A stretch of 64,000 nucleotides of DNA from an uncultured Clostridia bacterium (GTDB lineage: Bacteria > Bacillota > Clostridia > Oscillospirales > CAG-272), in the NCBI GenBank assembly GCA_946407735.1, contig CAMJPL010000003.1:62001-126000 (forward strand), in the 5' to 3' direction. This document shows positions 42,437 to 51,479 of the stretch, piece after piece. The stretch's first letter is position 1, and every line of letters begins with the position of its first letter. The position numbers were made by a program, and so were the translations under genes. The notes under the pieces were generated by a model. The model made no database searches. It worked only from the letters and a program-made list of their open reading frames with translations, and was not told where the DNA came from.

Positions 42437-43270
42437 CTTTCTGTTCTTTTTCGATCTGTGTCCGGCTGCCGCGGCAAGTATGACGAGCATGATGATCACG
42501 GCGCAGGAGACGGATATAACGAGTATAACCGGGAAGTCGAAATATGCGTCGCCGACCACTCTCGCAGGTTCGTCGATATCCGGCGTCTCCGTCCTTTTTC
42601 CCCTTACCAGCAGCCGATGCGTGTTTATGCCGTACGGAGTGCATGTGTAAAGCGTCACATGATCTTCGCCGGGGATGATGTAAAGATCCGAGATGTCGTC
42701 CGGCAGCACGGTCTTTATCTGATCCACCTCGTAATACAGCGTCCTGTCGAGGAAGGTTATGCTGAACAGATCTCCCGCCTTCACGCGGTCGAGATCGGTG
42801 AACATCTTAGCCTTTGAAAGGCCGGAATGAGCCGATATCACCGTGTGCCTGCCGGGGCCTCCCGACGGCAGGGAAGAGCCGACCCACCATCCGGCGCCCG
42901 CCTGCAGACTGCTCTCGTCGAGACCTGTGTAGATCGGCAGCCTTATATCCTCCCCGGGAACGGAGACGACGCCGACGATCCCGCCTGTGACGGCGTTTAT
43001 CTCATCCAGAAGCTCTTTTTCTTCATCCGATTCGACGAACTGCGATCCCTTCCCGGCGACATAGTCGTTGTACTCGTCTATCATCTCCCATATCGGCGAA
43101 TAGTCGACCTTATCCGGCGTCACTATCTCGTTGTATCTGGTAATCTCCCTCGCTATCGAGCGCTCGGTCCTTATACGGCTGATCAGCGGGATGGAGGCGT
43201 ACGCCGCGCCCGATACGGCGATGAGGATAAAGATCAGCAGCTTTATCCTGAAAGCGCGTTTGTTTTTCAT
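42422..43270 (-). CDS. Class C-type sortase
   Basis: A transmembrane helix near the N-terminus (about residues 7-28) precedes the sortase barrel with the catalytic His in ISAHSGL, the Cys in TLYTCTPYG and the Arg in HRLLVRG, the TLxTC pattern of sortases. A second C-terminal helix, typical of class C pilin polymerases, is at about 245-268. I choose ATG 43270 (MKNKRAFRI); the track's GTG 43297 lies in a terminator hairpin. The enzyme should join or anchor the pilin-like protein encoded directly upstream. Confidence 0.88.
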   Translation of the reverse strand: MKNKRAFRIKLLIFILIAVSGAAYASIPLISRIRTERSIAREITRYNEIVTPDKVDYSPIWEMIDEYNDYVAGKGSQFVESDEEKELLDEINAVTGGIVGVVSVPGEDIRLPIYTGLDESSLQAGAGWWVGSSLPSGGPGRHTVISAHSGLSKAKMFTDLDRVKAGDLFSITFLDRTLYYEVDQIKTVLPDDISDLYIIPGEDHVTLYTCTPYGINTHRLLVRGKRTETPDIDEPARVVGDAYFDFPVILVISVSCAVIIMLVILAAAAGHRSKKNRKNGGG

Positions 43271-43283
43271 ACCCTGTGAAAAC

Positions 43284-43306
43284 CGGCGGAGGATCACCCT
43301 CCGCCG
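43284..43306 (-). terminator. Hairpin terminator between pilin and sortase genes
   Basis: CGGCGGAGG and CCTCCGCCG pair around a 5-nt loop, followed on the minus strand by GTTTTC. Partial read-through would set a pilin-over-sortase expression ratio. The hairpin is nearly identical to the one at 42410-42436. Confidence 0.65.
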
Positions 43307-43315
43307 TGTCTTTTA

Positions 43316-45004
43316 TCATTCTTTTTCGGCTTTGTCAGCGGTTTTTCTTTTTTTCATGATGAGCACTGCTATCCCGGCAAGTCCGCCGATGAAGACGATC
43401 GCACCGGGGATGAGATACGGGAGCATCTCGAGCAGAGCCCGACCGCCGGTATGCGGATACGCAACGTTGGCGAACCTGACCTCGGCGATATATGTCGTCT
43501 TGTCGGCTTTTTCGGCGACGTTGACGGTTATCGGCGTGTCGCTCTTTACGTAGTCGTTCGGCGCCTTCGTTTCTGTCAGCTCATATGTCCCCGCCGCGAG
43601 GCCGTTGAAAACGAGATGTCCCGCCGAGTCGGATTTTCCCTTATACGAGACGTCGTCTCCGCTCAGCGTGAATTCGGCGTCGGGGAGCGGAGCGTTTGTC
43701 GCCTGGTCGAACTTGAAGACGTCGATGCCGTAGGTCGTGACGGTAACGTTGGAATCGACCGACTTCTTGTCCGTCTCATACGTCACCCACGCCGTATTGG
43801 TCCTGACGCCTGCAGCAGCCGAGGATGAGAGATTCGCCGTATAAATAACGGCTATTTCGGGACAGCTGTCGATCTCATCAAGGGTGTAATATCCGTTTTC
43901 ATACAGCTCGACAAGATCCATCGTTATGGTGAATTCGGCTCCGGCGCCGGATGTCCCGGCGATCTGATACAGCGACGCGTCGAGAGCCCTGCCGTTGACC
44001 GTTATCGACGATATCGCGGCGAAGGTCATGTCCGGATCGAGCCTGTCGTGTATCACAAGCGGATAGCTTCCGCGAGTGACCGACGTCGGAGCCGCTTTTA
44101 TAGACTTGATCGTCGGCTCCGGGACGTCACCCGGCTGTATATACTCTCCGAGATAATCAGGGACGGTTGCGGTGAGCTCGAACGTCAGGGTCTCGCCTTT
44201 CGCTGCGCTGATTTCGGTCTTACCGTTCGATGTCTTCGTGAGTCCCGGCTCGCTCGTCTTTTCCTCGCCCGTATTGCCGCCTGTCCCGGTGCCGCCGCCG
44301 GAGGATGTGCCGACGTCAGCCCATATAGCGTACAGAACGGTGGTCTCGGCTGTGACGGTCACAGCGGCTCCCGGAGCGTATGACGCGGTTTCGGCTCCGC
44401 TCTCAAGCGACCAGCCGAGGAATGTCTTGCCTGTCTGAGACGGCTGTGCGAGCGGAAGTGTTATATTGCTGTCGGTGCCTGAAACCGGGTCGGGAGCGCC
44501 TGTTCCGCCGTTGGCGTTGAAGATGACCGTATATGTAATGGTCGGTGCAGCAGTTATCGGTTTATCGCCTGTGACGGTTATAGCAGAACTATATCTTTGA
44601 GTTGCATTTGATTCCCATGTAATGGTATCGCTTACAGTAGCGGAAGCCTCGCTCATATCGCGGTTTTTTACCACTACATCGGTGACCTCATGCTTTAAGG
44701 TACCGTCATACGTTATGTCAAGATTTAAGTTCCACCCATCCGTATTGCTGCCGGTAAAATAAGCGTTAATAGTAACAGTCTTGGTGTCGTTTTCACCATT
44801 GACTTTAATGTCGGAGGCACTGATATATGCGGAATCAATCGTGATCGAATTTGTGTTCGCTCCCTCGATGTCAACATCAGAGCCGAAATCAAGTGTGAGA
44901 GTCAGTCTGTACCGCTGCATCGCGAAAACGCCGAGACCTGAACAGGCTACAAGCATAATCACACAGATGAGGGCGAAAACTCTTGATAATCTGTTGTTTT
45001 TCAT
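43316..45004 (-). CDS. Sortase-anchored pilin-like surface protein with Cna-B (SpaA-like) domain
   Basis: A signal peptide (residues about 1-28, with ICVIMLVACSGLGVFA) is followed by an unrecognised N-terminal domain, an InlB/Listeria-Bacteroides repeat (YTVIFNANGG ... FLGWSLESG), a long isopeptide-type region and a SpaA/Cna-B domain (E box YELTETKAP) at about 420-490. The C-terminus carries a sorting signal, but with YPHTGG in place of LPxTG, then a helix and MKKRK. It probably forms a pilus or surface adhesin together with the class C sortase downstream. The first part of the gene (about 44530-44900) is richer in A and T than the rest, as in recombining surface antigens. Confidence 0.83.
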   Translation of the reverse strand: MKNNRLSRVFALICVIMLVACSGLGVFAMQRYRLTLTLDFGSDVDIEGANTNSITIDSAYISASDIKVNGENDTKTVTINAYFTGSNTDGWNLNLDITYDGTLKHEVTDVVVKNRDMSEASATVSDTITWESNATQRYSSAITVTGDKPITAAPTITYTVIFNANGGTGAPDPVSGTDSNITLPLAQPSQTGKTFLGWSLESGAETASYAPGAAVTVTAETTVLYAIWADVGTSSGGGTGTGGNTGEEKTSEPGLTKTSNGKTEISAAKGETLTFELTATVPDYLGEYIQPGDVPEPTIKSIKAAPTSVTRGSYPLVIHDRLDPDMTFAAISSITVNGRALDASLYQIAGTSGAGAEFTITMDLVELYENGYYTLDEIDSCPEIAVIYTANLSSSAAAGVRTNTAWVTYETDKKSVDSNVTVTTYGIDVFKFDQATNAPLPDAEFTLSGDDVSYKGKSDSAGHLVFNGLAAGTYELTETKAPNDYVKSDTPITVNVAEKADKTTYIAEVRFANVAYPHTGGRALLEMLPYLIPGAIVFIGGLAGIAVLIMKKRKTADKAEKE

Positions 45005-45028
45005 TATGATATCTCCTATTCTATGATG

Positions 45029-45811
45029 TCACATATTCGGCTCAAATCCAAGCCATTTCAGCACTGTCCTTATCTTATCGTCCCAGTATCGCCAGCTGTG
45101 GTCGCCGTGCGACTCCTCATACGTAAGGTTGTAGCCGTTTTTCATGAGCGCGTCGCGCATCGTCCTGTTCTGATCGAGAAGGAAATCCTCGGTGCCGCAC
45201 CACATGTATATCTTTGGGAGAGGCTGACCGCTTTTCGCCAGCTTTTCAGCCTGAGAGACGAGATCGAACCTGCTTCCGGCGAAATCCTCCCGCTGTCCGA
45301 ATATGCTGAGCCAGTAAGGCTCGCCGTCCGACGTCAGATTGTCCACATCGCGGTGAGCCATATCCACGGCGCCCGAAAGCGAGGCGACGGCGCAGAATCT
45401 GTCCGGCGCGTTGAGACCGATATTCATGGCTCCGTAACCTCCCATTGACAAACCAGCGCAGAAATTATCCTCACGCTCTCCCGATATCTGCGGGAACAGG
45501 AGCCTGACGGTCGACGGCAGCTCGGCGGAGATAAAATCGAAATAGCCTCCGTACCGCCCGAGACAGCTCATGTTAACATACCACGACATCTGAGCCGACG
45601 GCATGACGACGGCGAGGTCGAGCCCGTCGACATACCGCTCGATGTTCGTAAGCTGCAGCCACGACATGCTGTCGCCGCTCATTCCGTGAAGCAGATAGAG
45701 AACCGGGAATTTTCCGTCCGGCCGCGGAGATCTTCTCTGCGGAAGAATCACGTTCATCTCGGTCTGCATGCCGAGAGCTTCCGAAAAGAAACGGGTCTGG
45801 CAGATAACCAT
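45029..45811 (-). CDS. Esterase of the EstA/CE1-like (putative esterase) family
   Basis: An alpha/beta hydrolase with the nucleophile elbow GLSMGGYG (about residue 125), an acid region CGTEDFLLDQN and a final His in ESHGDHSW. The sequence resembles tributyrin/acetyl-ester and feruloyl esterases of this superfamily. No signal peptide is seen. The start is ATG 45811 or GTG 45820; neither has a strong ribosome site. A consensus promoter lies about 40 bp upstream. Confidence 0.85.
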   Translation of the reverse strand: MVICQTRFFSEALGMQTEMNVILPQRRSPRPDGKFPVLYLLHGMSGDSMSWLQLTNIERYVDGLDLAVVMPSAQMSWYVNMSCLGRYGGYFDFISAELPSTVRLLFPQISGEREDNFCAGLSMGGYGAMNIGLNAPDRFCAVASLSGAVDMAHRDVDNLTSDGEPYWLSIFGQREDFAGSRFDLVSQAEKLAKSGQPLPKIYMWCGTEDFLLDQNRTMRDALMKNGYNLTYEESHGDHSWRYWDDKIRTVLKWLGFEPNM

Positions 45812-45848
45812 AGTAATCACATCCGAATTAAATATATTATTTTAAATT

Positions 45849-45877
45849 ATTATACAATATCGGCGGATGATTTTCAA
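45849..45877 (-). promoter_or_regulatory. Esterase gene promoter
   Basis: On the minus strand TTGAAA (45877-45872), 17 bp, TATAAT (45854-45849). Confidence 0.75.
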
Positions 45878-45921
45878 GATGTCAGCGAAAAAAATTCCCG
45901 GAATCCGCAAAAAATAAATCG

Positions 45922-45947
45922 GCCGGTCCGCGTTATCGCGGACCGGC
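45922..45947 (-). terminator. Terminator of the membrane-anchored protein gene
   Basis: GCCGGTCCGCG and CGCGGACCGGC form a perfect 11-bp stem with a 4-nt loop; the minus strand continues with CGATTTATTTTTT. Confidence 0.78.
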
Positions 45948-45972
45948 TTCAAAAAAGTGTGATTTCAATATA

Positions 45973-46740
45973 TCATTCGCTTTCCGTCTGCGCTTCGTCT
46001 ATCTCAAGCGCTTCGGGATCGTAGCCCTCCGGGAATTCAAAGGCGAACAGGTCGCGCATCATCTCGGCGTTCCAGTTCCATTTTTCCTCTGTCTTCTCTC
46101 TGCCGGTGAAGATGGATATCGTCGATATCGTCCTCATGCAGAGCACCGTGTCCTCGGGAAGTCTCGCGAAGACCTTGAAATACTGCGCGAAGTTGGTGTC
46201 GCTGAGCAGTACGCCGTAATCGTCTATCGCGTAGTCCGGCTTTGAGCCGAGGACGTCTGACAGCTTCACGAAACCGGCGGCGGCTTTGACCTCGTTGTAC
46301 CAGTACGGGTCGAGAAGACATATCACCACCTCGCCTGCGAAGATCTGCTGATTGAAGCTGTTTTCGGCTTCGCGCAGACCGTTCCCGTCGATGACGACGT
46401 TGTCTATGGCATCCGCCGAGTTCGAGCCGGTTTTCGCGTTCTGCCGCACCTCGCGCACCTGATCGTCGGTGAGAAGGACGATGTTGGTGAATTCGGCTCC
46501 CATCTCGCCGTCGCCGTTGTAGTCCTTCGACATGACGGCCTCGAACGCCGCCTCGACCTCTCCGACCTCGCGCGGGGAGAAGACATACGGCCCGGTGTAC
46601 AGGATATTCACGTCGATCTTGTCCTTCGTCGTCATCTGGACGATGCCGATTATGCAGAAGATGCCGAAAAAGAGGGCGATCAGCGTCGGCCATTTGTAAT
46701 GATACCAGTAATTATCGAGCTTTTTCAGCAGATTTGACAT
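45973..46740 (-). CDS. Membrane-anchored protein of unknown function
   Basis: One transmembrane helix (about residues 17-37, WPTLIALFFGIFCIIGIVQM) anchors a 215-residue domain predicted to lie outside. It has an acidic loop SKDYNGDGEMGAEF that resembles a calcium site and a WYNEVKAAAG region distantly like solute-binding folds; I do not recognise the family. ATG 46740 has AAAGGATC upstream, and a consensus promoter precedes it. The gene is divergent from the secreted protease at 46990. Confidence 0.7.
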   Translation of the reverse strand: MSNLLKKLDNYWYHYKWPTLIALFFGIFCIIGIVQMTTKDKIDVNILYTGPYVFSPREVGEVEAAFEAVMSKDYNGDGEMGAEFTNIVLLTDDQVREVRQNAKTGSNSADAIDNVVIDGNGLREAENSFNQQIFAGEVVICLLDPYWYNEVKAAAGFVKLSDVLGSKPDYAIDDYGVLLSDTNFAQYFKVFARLPEDTVLCMRTISTISIFTGREKTEEKWNWNAEMMRDLFAFEFPEGYDPEALEIDEAQTESE

Positions 46741-46772
46741 GATTTCAGATCCTTTCCGTATTATCTTCCGCT

Positions 46773-46801
46773 ATTATATCATACGGCAGGCGTCATTTCA
46801 A
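46773..46801 (-). promoter_or_regulatory. Promoter of the membrane-anchored protein gene
   Basis: On the minus strand TTGAAA (46801-46796), 17 bp, extended TGA, TATAAT (46778-46773). The region after the -35 reads TTGAAATGACGCC. Confidence 0.78.
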
Positions 46802-46871
46802 GATGATATAGATGAAATGAATCTTAATTTGCGCTTATATGAGCGAAACGTGATCTTTTCCCGCGATCATC

Positions 46872-46900
46872 TTGAAATTCCGCCGGAGTCATGTTATAAT
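46872..46900 (+). promoter_or_regulatory. Promoter of the secreted protease gene
   Basis: TTGAAA (46872-46877), 17 bp, extended TGT, TATAAT (46895-46900). The region after the -35 reads TTGAAATTCCGCC, like two other promoters here. Confidence 0.8.
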
Positions 46901-46989
46901 ATACTTCAAAGAAAAACGCGGCGGATAATAAACGTGAGATATCGGTCCGGCCGCGGGAGAATATCTTTCCGGATGCGGAGAATCAGGAT

Positions 46990-49245
46990 ATGGGAATTGA
47001 TATCGTCAGAAAAACGGCGGCGGTCATGCTGTGCGTTCTCATGATTATCGGCGCGCTGCCGCTTTGCATATCTGCCGAGGAGCGCGATACGTCGTTTGAA
47101 AGCGGGCTTGCCTCCGATCTCAAGGCGCTCGGTCTGTTCAAAGGAGTTTCCGACACCGAGTTCGACCTCGGGCGGGAGCCTACGAGGATCGAGGCGGTGA
47201 TCATGCTCGTGAGGCTGCTCGGAAAAGAGGGCGAGGCTACCGAGAAGAAGCAGTACTGTCCGTTCGCTGACGTGCCCGAATGGGCGAACAACCACATCGG
47301 CTGGGCGTGGAGACAGGGACTCACCGCCGGACGGTCTAAGGTAGAATTCGGCGCGGGCAACTGCTCGGCGGCGGCTTTTCTCACCTTCGTCCTGCGCGCC
47401 CTCGGCTACGACGATACCGATGGCAGGGATTTCACATGGGACAAGCCGTTCGATCTCGCGAAGGAAGCGGGGATACTGCCGGATTATGTCGATCTCGATA
47501 CATTCCTCAGAGCCGACGCCGTCGTGGTGGCGTACGCCGCGCTGTCATCGAAGATAAAGAACGGCGACGTGACCCTCGCCGAAAAGCTCGCTTCGGAAGG
47601 CGTTTTCTCACAGCAGGCGTTCCGCGAGATTTACCGCCCGTCCGCTGTCGGCTCCCATAAAGGCGGCAAAAAAACTATGACCGCGGCCGAGATATACGAG
47701 ATGTGCTCCCCGGCGGTGTTCTATGTCGAAACTAAGGATATCGACGGCGATACCTATGCGTCGGGGTCGGGATTCTTCATCTCGGACAACGGGACGGCGG
47801 TGACGAACCGCCACGTCATCAAAAACGCTGCGTCGGCGGACATCTATCTCACCGACGGCAGGACAGGGCATATCACATCCGTTTTGTATTCGCTGTACGG
47901 CCTTGACAGCGTCGTTGTGGCTACCGATCTCGACGATACCCCGTATCTTGAGCTCGCCGACTCGTCGTCCGTCACCGGAGGCGAGGAGATCTTCGCGATA
48001 GGCAATCCCGAGGGGCTGAAAAGCACGATATCCGACGGGATAATATCGAATCCCCGCCGCGACGATTTCGACGGCATGATCCAGATAACCGCCCCCATAT
48101 CTCACGGCTCGTCGGGAGGCGCGCTGATCGACAAGAGCGGCAGAGCTGTCGGCATCACCACGGCGACACTCGAATCGGGGCAGAATCTCAACTTTGCCGT
48201 ACCGATAAACGAGGCCGTGCCGCACCGCGTTTCGTCGTACACCGAGGTGGGAGGCTTATCGCTTTCCGAGTTCCTTGCGCAGGACGCGGTCGATCTGTAC
48301 GAGAACCGCCCCGAGCCGGGCGCCTGCGCCTGGCTTGAGTCTGAGCCGAACAACACATTCGACCGTGCCGGAGAGCTTGAGAACGGCGATACCTTCTACG
48401 GATCGCTGTCGGACGGCGATATGGATTTATGGCTCTACTGGGCCAACACGACCGGACGGATGATCGTTACCCTATATACCGACGCCGAGCTCGAGGCTGC
48501 GAAGTACATAGCCCTGGCGTCGTACATCTTCTTCGACGCCACGGATCTCAGATACGGCGATCTCGTCTCGTATGACGACGGCACGTACGGTCAGACGCTC
48601 GAGTTCGATGTCAAAACGCCGGGCACGTACGTGGTGGATATATCTATATACGGCAAGGATGATGTCGGTGATCTCGACTATGTCTTCTACTTTGAGTTCA
48701 TCCCCGACGATTCCAGCGGCGGATCGTATTCATCGAACGCCGTCGACGAAACGTCCGCGGCCTCGGCGTGCGCCGAGATAGGGCGATATCTTGAGCGGAG
48801 CGGCGATACGGAGGAGGATCCTGACGGCGGGACATATTATTACATCGAGAACCGCGTCCCGTCGGACGACGTCGAAAAGACCTTCTCGATGGTATGGTAT
48901 CCGTCGAACGGAGCGCTGATAGCAATGCTCGTCTATGTCGATGACGCCGGAATGGAGACTTTCGCGTATCTGAGATACGACGATTACGGCGCCGGCTCCG
49001 ACAGCAGGATATTCGCGATAGAGGAGTATGACGGCGATCTCGAGCGGTACGGCGACGGGACTCTCAGCCCTTCATCGTTCGGTCCCGACACGGCGCTCAC
49101 CTTTGAGACATACACGGGATCGGGCCTGTACAGGACGAGGATGCTGTCGGAGGCGGTCAGGATGATATCCGAGATACTTTCCCTCACCGATGAGTTCTGC
49201 GCCGGGTACGGCATAAGCGCCGATACGTCGCAGCTCGGTTTCTGA
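46990..49245 (+). CDS. Secreted trypsin-like (S1C/HtrA-type) protease with SLH and PPC-like domains
   Basis: A signal peptide (about residues 1-29) is followed by S-layer-homology motifs (PFADVPEWANNHIGWAWRQG and neighbours, about 60-190), which bind the cell wall. The protease domain has His in VTNRHVI, Asp in YGLDSVVVA and Ser in SHGSSGGAL, a complete triad. A PPC-like beta domain follows (SEPNNTFDRA ... DGDMDLWLYW, about 450-570). The last 170 residues are unrecognised. No PDZ domain is seen. It is likely a surface protease for quality control or protein processing. Confidence 0.85.
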   Translation: MGIDIVRKTAAVMLCVLMIIGALPLCISAEERDTSFESGLASDLKALGLFKGVSDTEFDLGREPTRIEAVIMLVRLLGKEGEATEKKQYCPFADVPEWANNHIGWAWRQGLTAGRSKVEFGAGNCSAAAFLTFVLRALGYDDTDGRDFTWDKPFDLAKEAGILPDYVDLDTFLRADAVVVAYAALSSKIKNGDVTLAEKLASEGVFSQQAFREIYRPSAVGSHKGGKKTMTAAEIYEMCSPAVFYVETKDIDGDTYASGSGFFISDNGTAVTNRHVIKNAASADIYLTDGRTGHITSVLYSLYGLDSVVVATDLDDTPYLELADSSSVTGGEEIFAIGNPEGLKSTISDGIISNPRRDDFDGMIQITAPISHGSSGGALIDKSGRAVGITTATLESGQNLNFAVPINEAVPHRVSSYTEVGGLSLSEFLAQDAVDLYENRPEPGACAWLESEPNNTFDRAGELENGDTFYGSLSDGDMDLWLYWANTTGRMIVTLYTDAELEAAKYIALASYIFFDATDLRYGDLVSYDDGTYGQTLEFDVKTPGTYVVDISIYGKDDVGDLDYVFYFEFIPDDSSGGSYSSNAVDETSAASACAEIGRYLERSGDTEEDPDGGTYYYIENRVPSDDVEKTFSMVWYPSNGALIAMLVYVDDAGMETFAYLRYDDYGAGSDSRIFAIEEYDGDLERYGDGTLSPSSFGPDTALTFETYTGSGLYRTRMLSEAVRMISEILSLTDEFCAGYGISADTSQLGF

Positions 49246-49280
49246 TCCTATTCATGAAGTGAGAAATAATTGTATATAAT

Positions 49281-49313
49281 ATCCGCCTCCGCTCGGTCAG
49301 AGCGGAGGCGGAT
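49281..49313. terminator. Bidirectional hairpin between the protease and phosphoesterase genes
   Basis: ATCCGCCTCCGCTC and GAGCGGAGGCGGAT form a perfect 14-bp stem with a 5-nt loop. The flanks are AT-rich but without a long T-run on either strand. Confidence 0.7.
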
Positions 49314-49330
49314 CGTTAATAAGTCAATCT

Positions 49331-50308
49331 TCAGAGCAGGTGACTTACGTCGATGTAGCAGTGCCCGAGATCGCGGATGCCGCCGTCGCCGAAGCGGACG
49401 ACGGTTCCGCCGTTCAGACGCGGATCCCAGTAGCATCCGGCGCCGCATTTCAGCGAGTAGACGAGATCGACGCCGCGGTAGTTTATGACCGTGTTGTTTA
49501 CATGATCGTGCCCGGCTATGAGGATCTTCGTATGGCCGAGCTTATGTATCACTTCAAAAACGCCGTCGTCCGCGGGATAGCTGCCGATGCTCTCGTACGT
49601 TACGCCGTAGGATGAACGGAAGTCATCCTTCCATCCGATGCCGAGCGCGCTGTCGAGCGGGGTGATCGCCTTTTTGTCGGCGTCCGGAAGGTATGCCGCC
49701 GCCAGAGCGTCACGGTATGCGTAGACCGGGATATGCATGATAAGGACCGAATCGGGGCATCCGGAGGCTCTGAGAGCATTCACCTGTTCTTCATACCAGA
49801 CGATCTGCTCCGGCAGCAGCTTCGCCCAGCCGCTGTCAACGGTCCCGTCCTCCTTTGTATACGGCATCCTGTCGTGGGAATCCATCATGATGACGCCGGA
49901 GATGATCCGGCCGCCCGACTCGACGGATATAACGTAGTTGCCGTTTCCGAGGGCCTTATCGCCCTTTTCATATACAAAGTGAGCCTTGGAAAGATAGTAG
50001 TCGGCAATCGAATCTATATATCCGGGTCCGTCCTGATTGTCATGATTTCCCCATACGGCGCACCACGGTATGCCGTATGACTCGACAAGATCGGCGAGCA
50101 TATGATACGCCCTTGTCTGACCCGCCCAGGCGAGGTCGCCGGAGATCGTTATCAGGTCCGGCGACACCCGCTTTATCGTTTCGGACACCGTGTACTCGAG
50201 GATGGCGCGGTTTTTGTGTCCCGCCTCCCATTCGCCGTCGCTCAGCTGAGGATCGGAGAGGTTGAGCAGGATGAAATCCCTGCCGGGATCTTTGCGGAGC
50301 TTTATCAT
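49331..50308 (-). CDS. Calcineurin-like metallophosphoesterase
   Basis: The metal motifs appear in order: LSDPQL (normally DxH; here the His is Gln), ISGDLAW, WGNHDN, a His in LIMHIPVY and AGHDHVN. The order and spacing match the PRP1/purple-acid-phosphatase-like group, and the DxH to DxQ change may alter metal use. There is no signal peptide. It is the last of four genes, 3 bp after the aminotransferase, and could dephosphorylate an intermediate of that pathway (inference). Confidence 0.85.
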   Translation of the reverse strand: MIKLRKDPGRDFILLNLSDPQLSDGEWEAGHKNRAILEYTVSETIKRVSPDLITISGDLAWAGQTRAYHMLADLVESYGIPWCAVWGNHDNQDGPGYIDSIADYYLSKAHFVYEKGDKALGNGNYVISVESGGRIISGVIMMDSHDRMPYTKEDGTVDSGWAKLLPEQIVWYEEQVNALRASGCPDSVLIMHIPVYAYRDALAAAYLPDADKKAITPLDSALGIGWKDDFRSSYGVTYESIGSYPADDGVFEVIHKLGHTKILIAGHDHVNNTVINYRGVDLVYSLKCGAGCYWDPRLNGGTVVRFGDGGIRDLGHCYIDVSHLL

Positions 50309-50311
50309 CCC

Positions 50312-51475
50312 TTACCTCAGCTTCGCTGCCATGGCGTCGAGCCCGGCCTCGTCCAGATCGGGATTCACGCCGACGTATACGGCTCTCGACAGCAGATCGA
50401 GGGTCTTTTTGCACATATCGGCGGAGTAGTCGGTCTGCAGCCCCTGATTTTCCTCGAATTTGAAGGGATCGAACTTCGGGTTGAAGGCTCCGCGCTTCTC
50501 CATGATAGGCGTCCAGTTCGAATAGACGTGCTTTCCGGTGTCTATCGGGCGCGTGCCGCCGATGCCGGCTTCGTCGGCCTTCGCCTTGAAGGCGAGAGCC
50601 TCCTTCTCGGTATCGAAGAAGAAGGGAAGGGTTGTCCCGCAGTCGCCGTCGATATCGTTCGACTTTATGAACCCGTAAACGTCCCCGAGCTTGTCCATCA
50701 GATAACGCTTATTGCGCCTAAGATCGGCGAGTATCGGATCCAGCTTTTTCAGCTGCTCGCGCATTATCGCGCCTGTGAACTCGGAAACCCTGAATTCGGT
50801 GCCGCAGAACTGCGCTTCGGAGATGCCGTCGAGCTGATTGCCGAAATAGGCTATCGCCGACGAGTCGTGGTAGATGAGCCCGCGCTCGTATATCGTCCTG
50901 TCGTCGGTCACGAGAGCGCCGCCCTCGCCGGAGGTTATCACCTTGAAGAAGTTGAAGCTGAACGCGCCGGCGTCGCCTATCGTGCCAAGCCTCTTTCCTT
51001 TATACGATCCGCCGTCCGACTGGCAGGCGTCCTCAAGTACGAACACGCCGTGCTTCTTTGCGATGGCGCGGATCCTGTCCATGTCGCAGGGGAAGCCCTG
51101 GATGTGCACCGGGATGACGGCCTTCGTGTGAGAGCTGATCTTCTTCTCGAAATCGTCGGGATCGAGGGTAAGCGACTCGTCGGCTTCGGCGATCACGGGC
51201 ACGGCTCCCGTCGACGTCACGGCGATGGCGGTGGCGATATATGTGTACGCCGGCACTATGACTTCGTCTCCCGGGCCGACTCCCATGCCGATGAGCGCCG
51301 ACGTCAGCGCGGCGCTGCCGCTCGTCATCAGCAGCGCGTACTTCACGCCAAGCTTTTCCTTCAGCTCCTCCTCGAAGTGCATGCACTCCTTGGCTCCGCC
51401 GTTTATCTTGAACAGATCGCGGCTTTTTATGACGCGGGTAATGGCGTCTATCTCTTCCTGTCCTATCCTGTACAT
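50312..51475 (-). CDS. DegT/DnrJ/EryC1/StrS-family aminotransferase
   Basis: A PLP fold type I enzyme with the SGSAALTSAL cofactor region, LEDACQSDGG (Asp that contacts the pyridine N) and FNFFKVITSGEGG (Schiff-base Lys). Members move amino groups to keto sugars or keto-inositols, or in reverse remove them. With 387 residues it is complete. ATG 51475 is 4 bp after the ceramidase-like gene and the gene is 3 bp before the phosphoesterase, so they are co-expressed. Catabolic use on an amino sugar or amino cyclitol is possible. Confidence 0.88.
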   Translation of the reverse strand: MYRIGQEEIDAITRVIKSRDLFKINGGAKECMHFEEELKEKLGVKYALLMTSGSAALTSALIGMGVGPGDEVIVPAYTYIATAIAVTSTGAVPVIAEADESLTLDPDDFEKKISSHTKAVIPVHIQGFPCDMDRIRAIAKKHGVFVLEDACQSDGGSYKGKRLGTIGDAGAFSFNFFKVITSGEGGALVTDDRTIYERGLIYHDSSAIAYFGNQLDGISEAQFCGTEFRVSEFTGAIMREQLKKLDPILADLRRNKRYLMDKLGDVYGFIKSNDIDGDCGTTLPFFFDTEKEALAFKAKADEAGIGGTRPIDTGKHVYSNWTPIMEKRGAFNPKFDPFKFEENQGLQTDYSADMCKKTLDLLSRAVYVGVNPDLDEAGLDAMAAKLR

Positions 51476-51479
51476 ATGT

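Noticed and set aside
42410-43306. Twin hairpins around the sortase gene as insertion-sequence inverted repeats
   Set aside because: Each hairpin is a self-contained palindrome of the same sequence, there is no transposase, and T-runs point to terminators.
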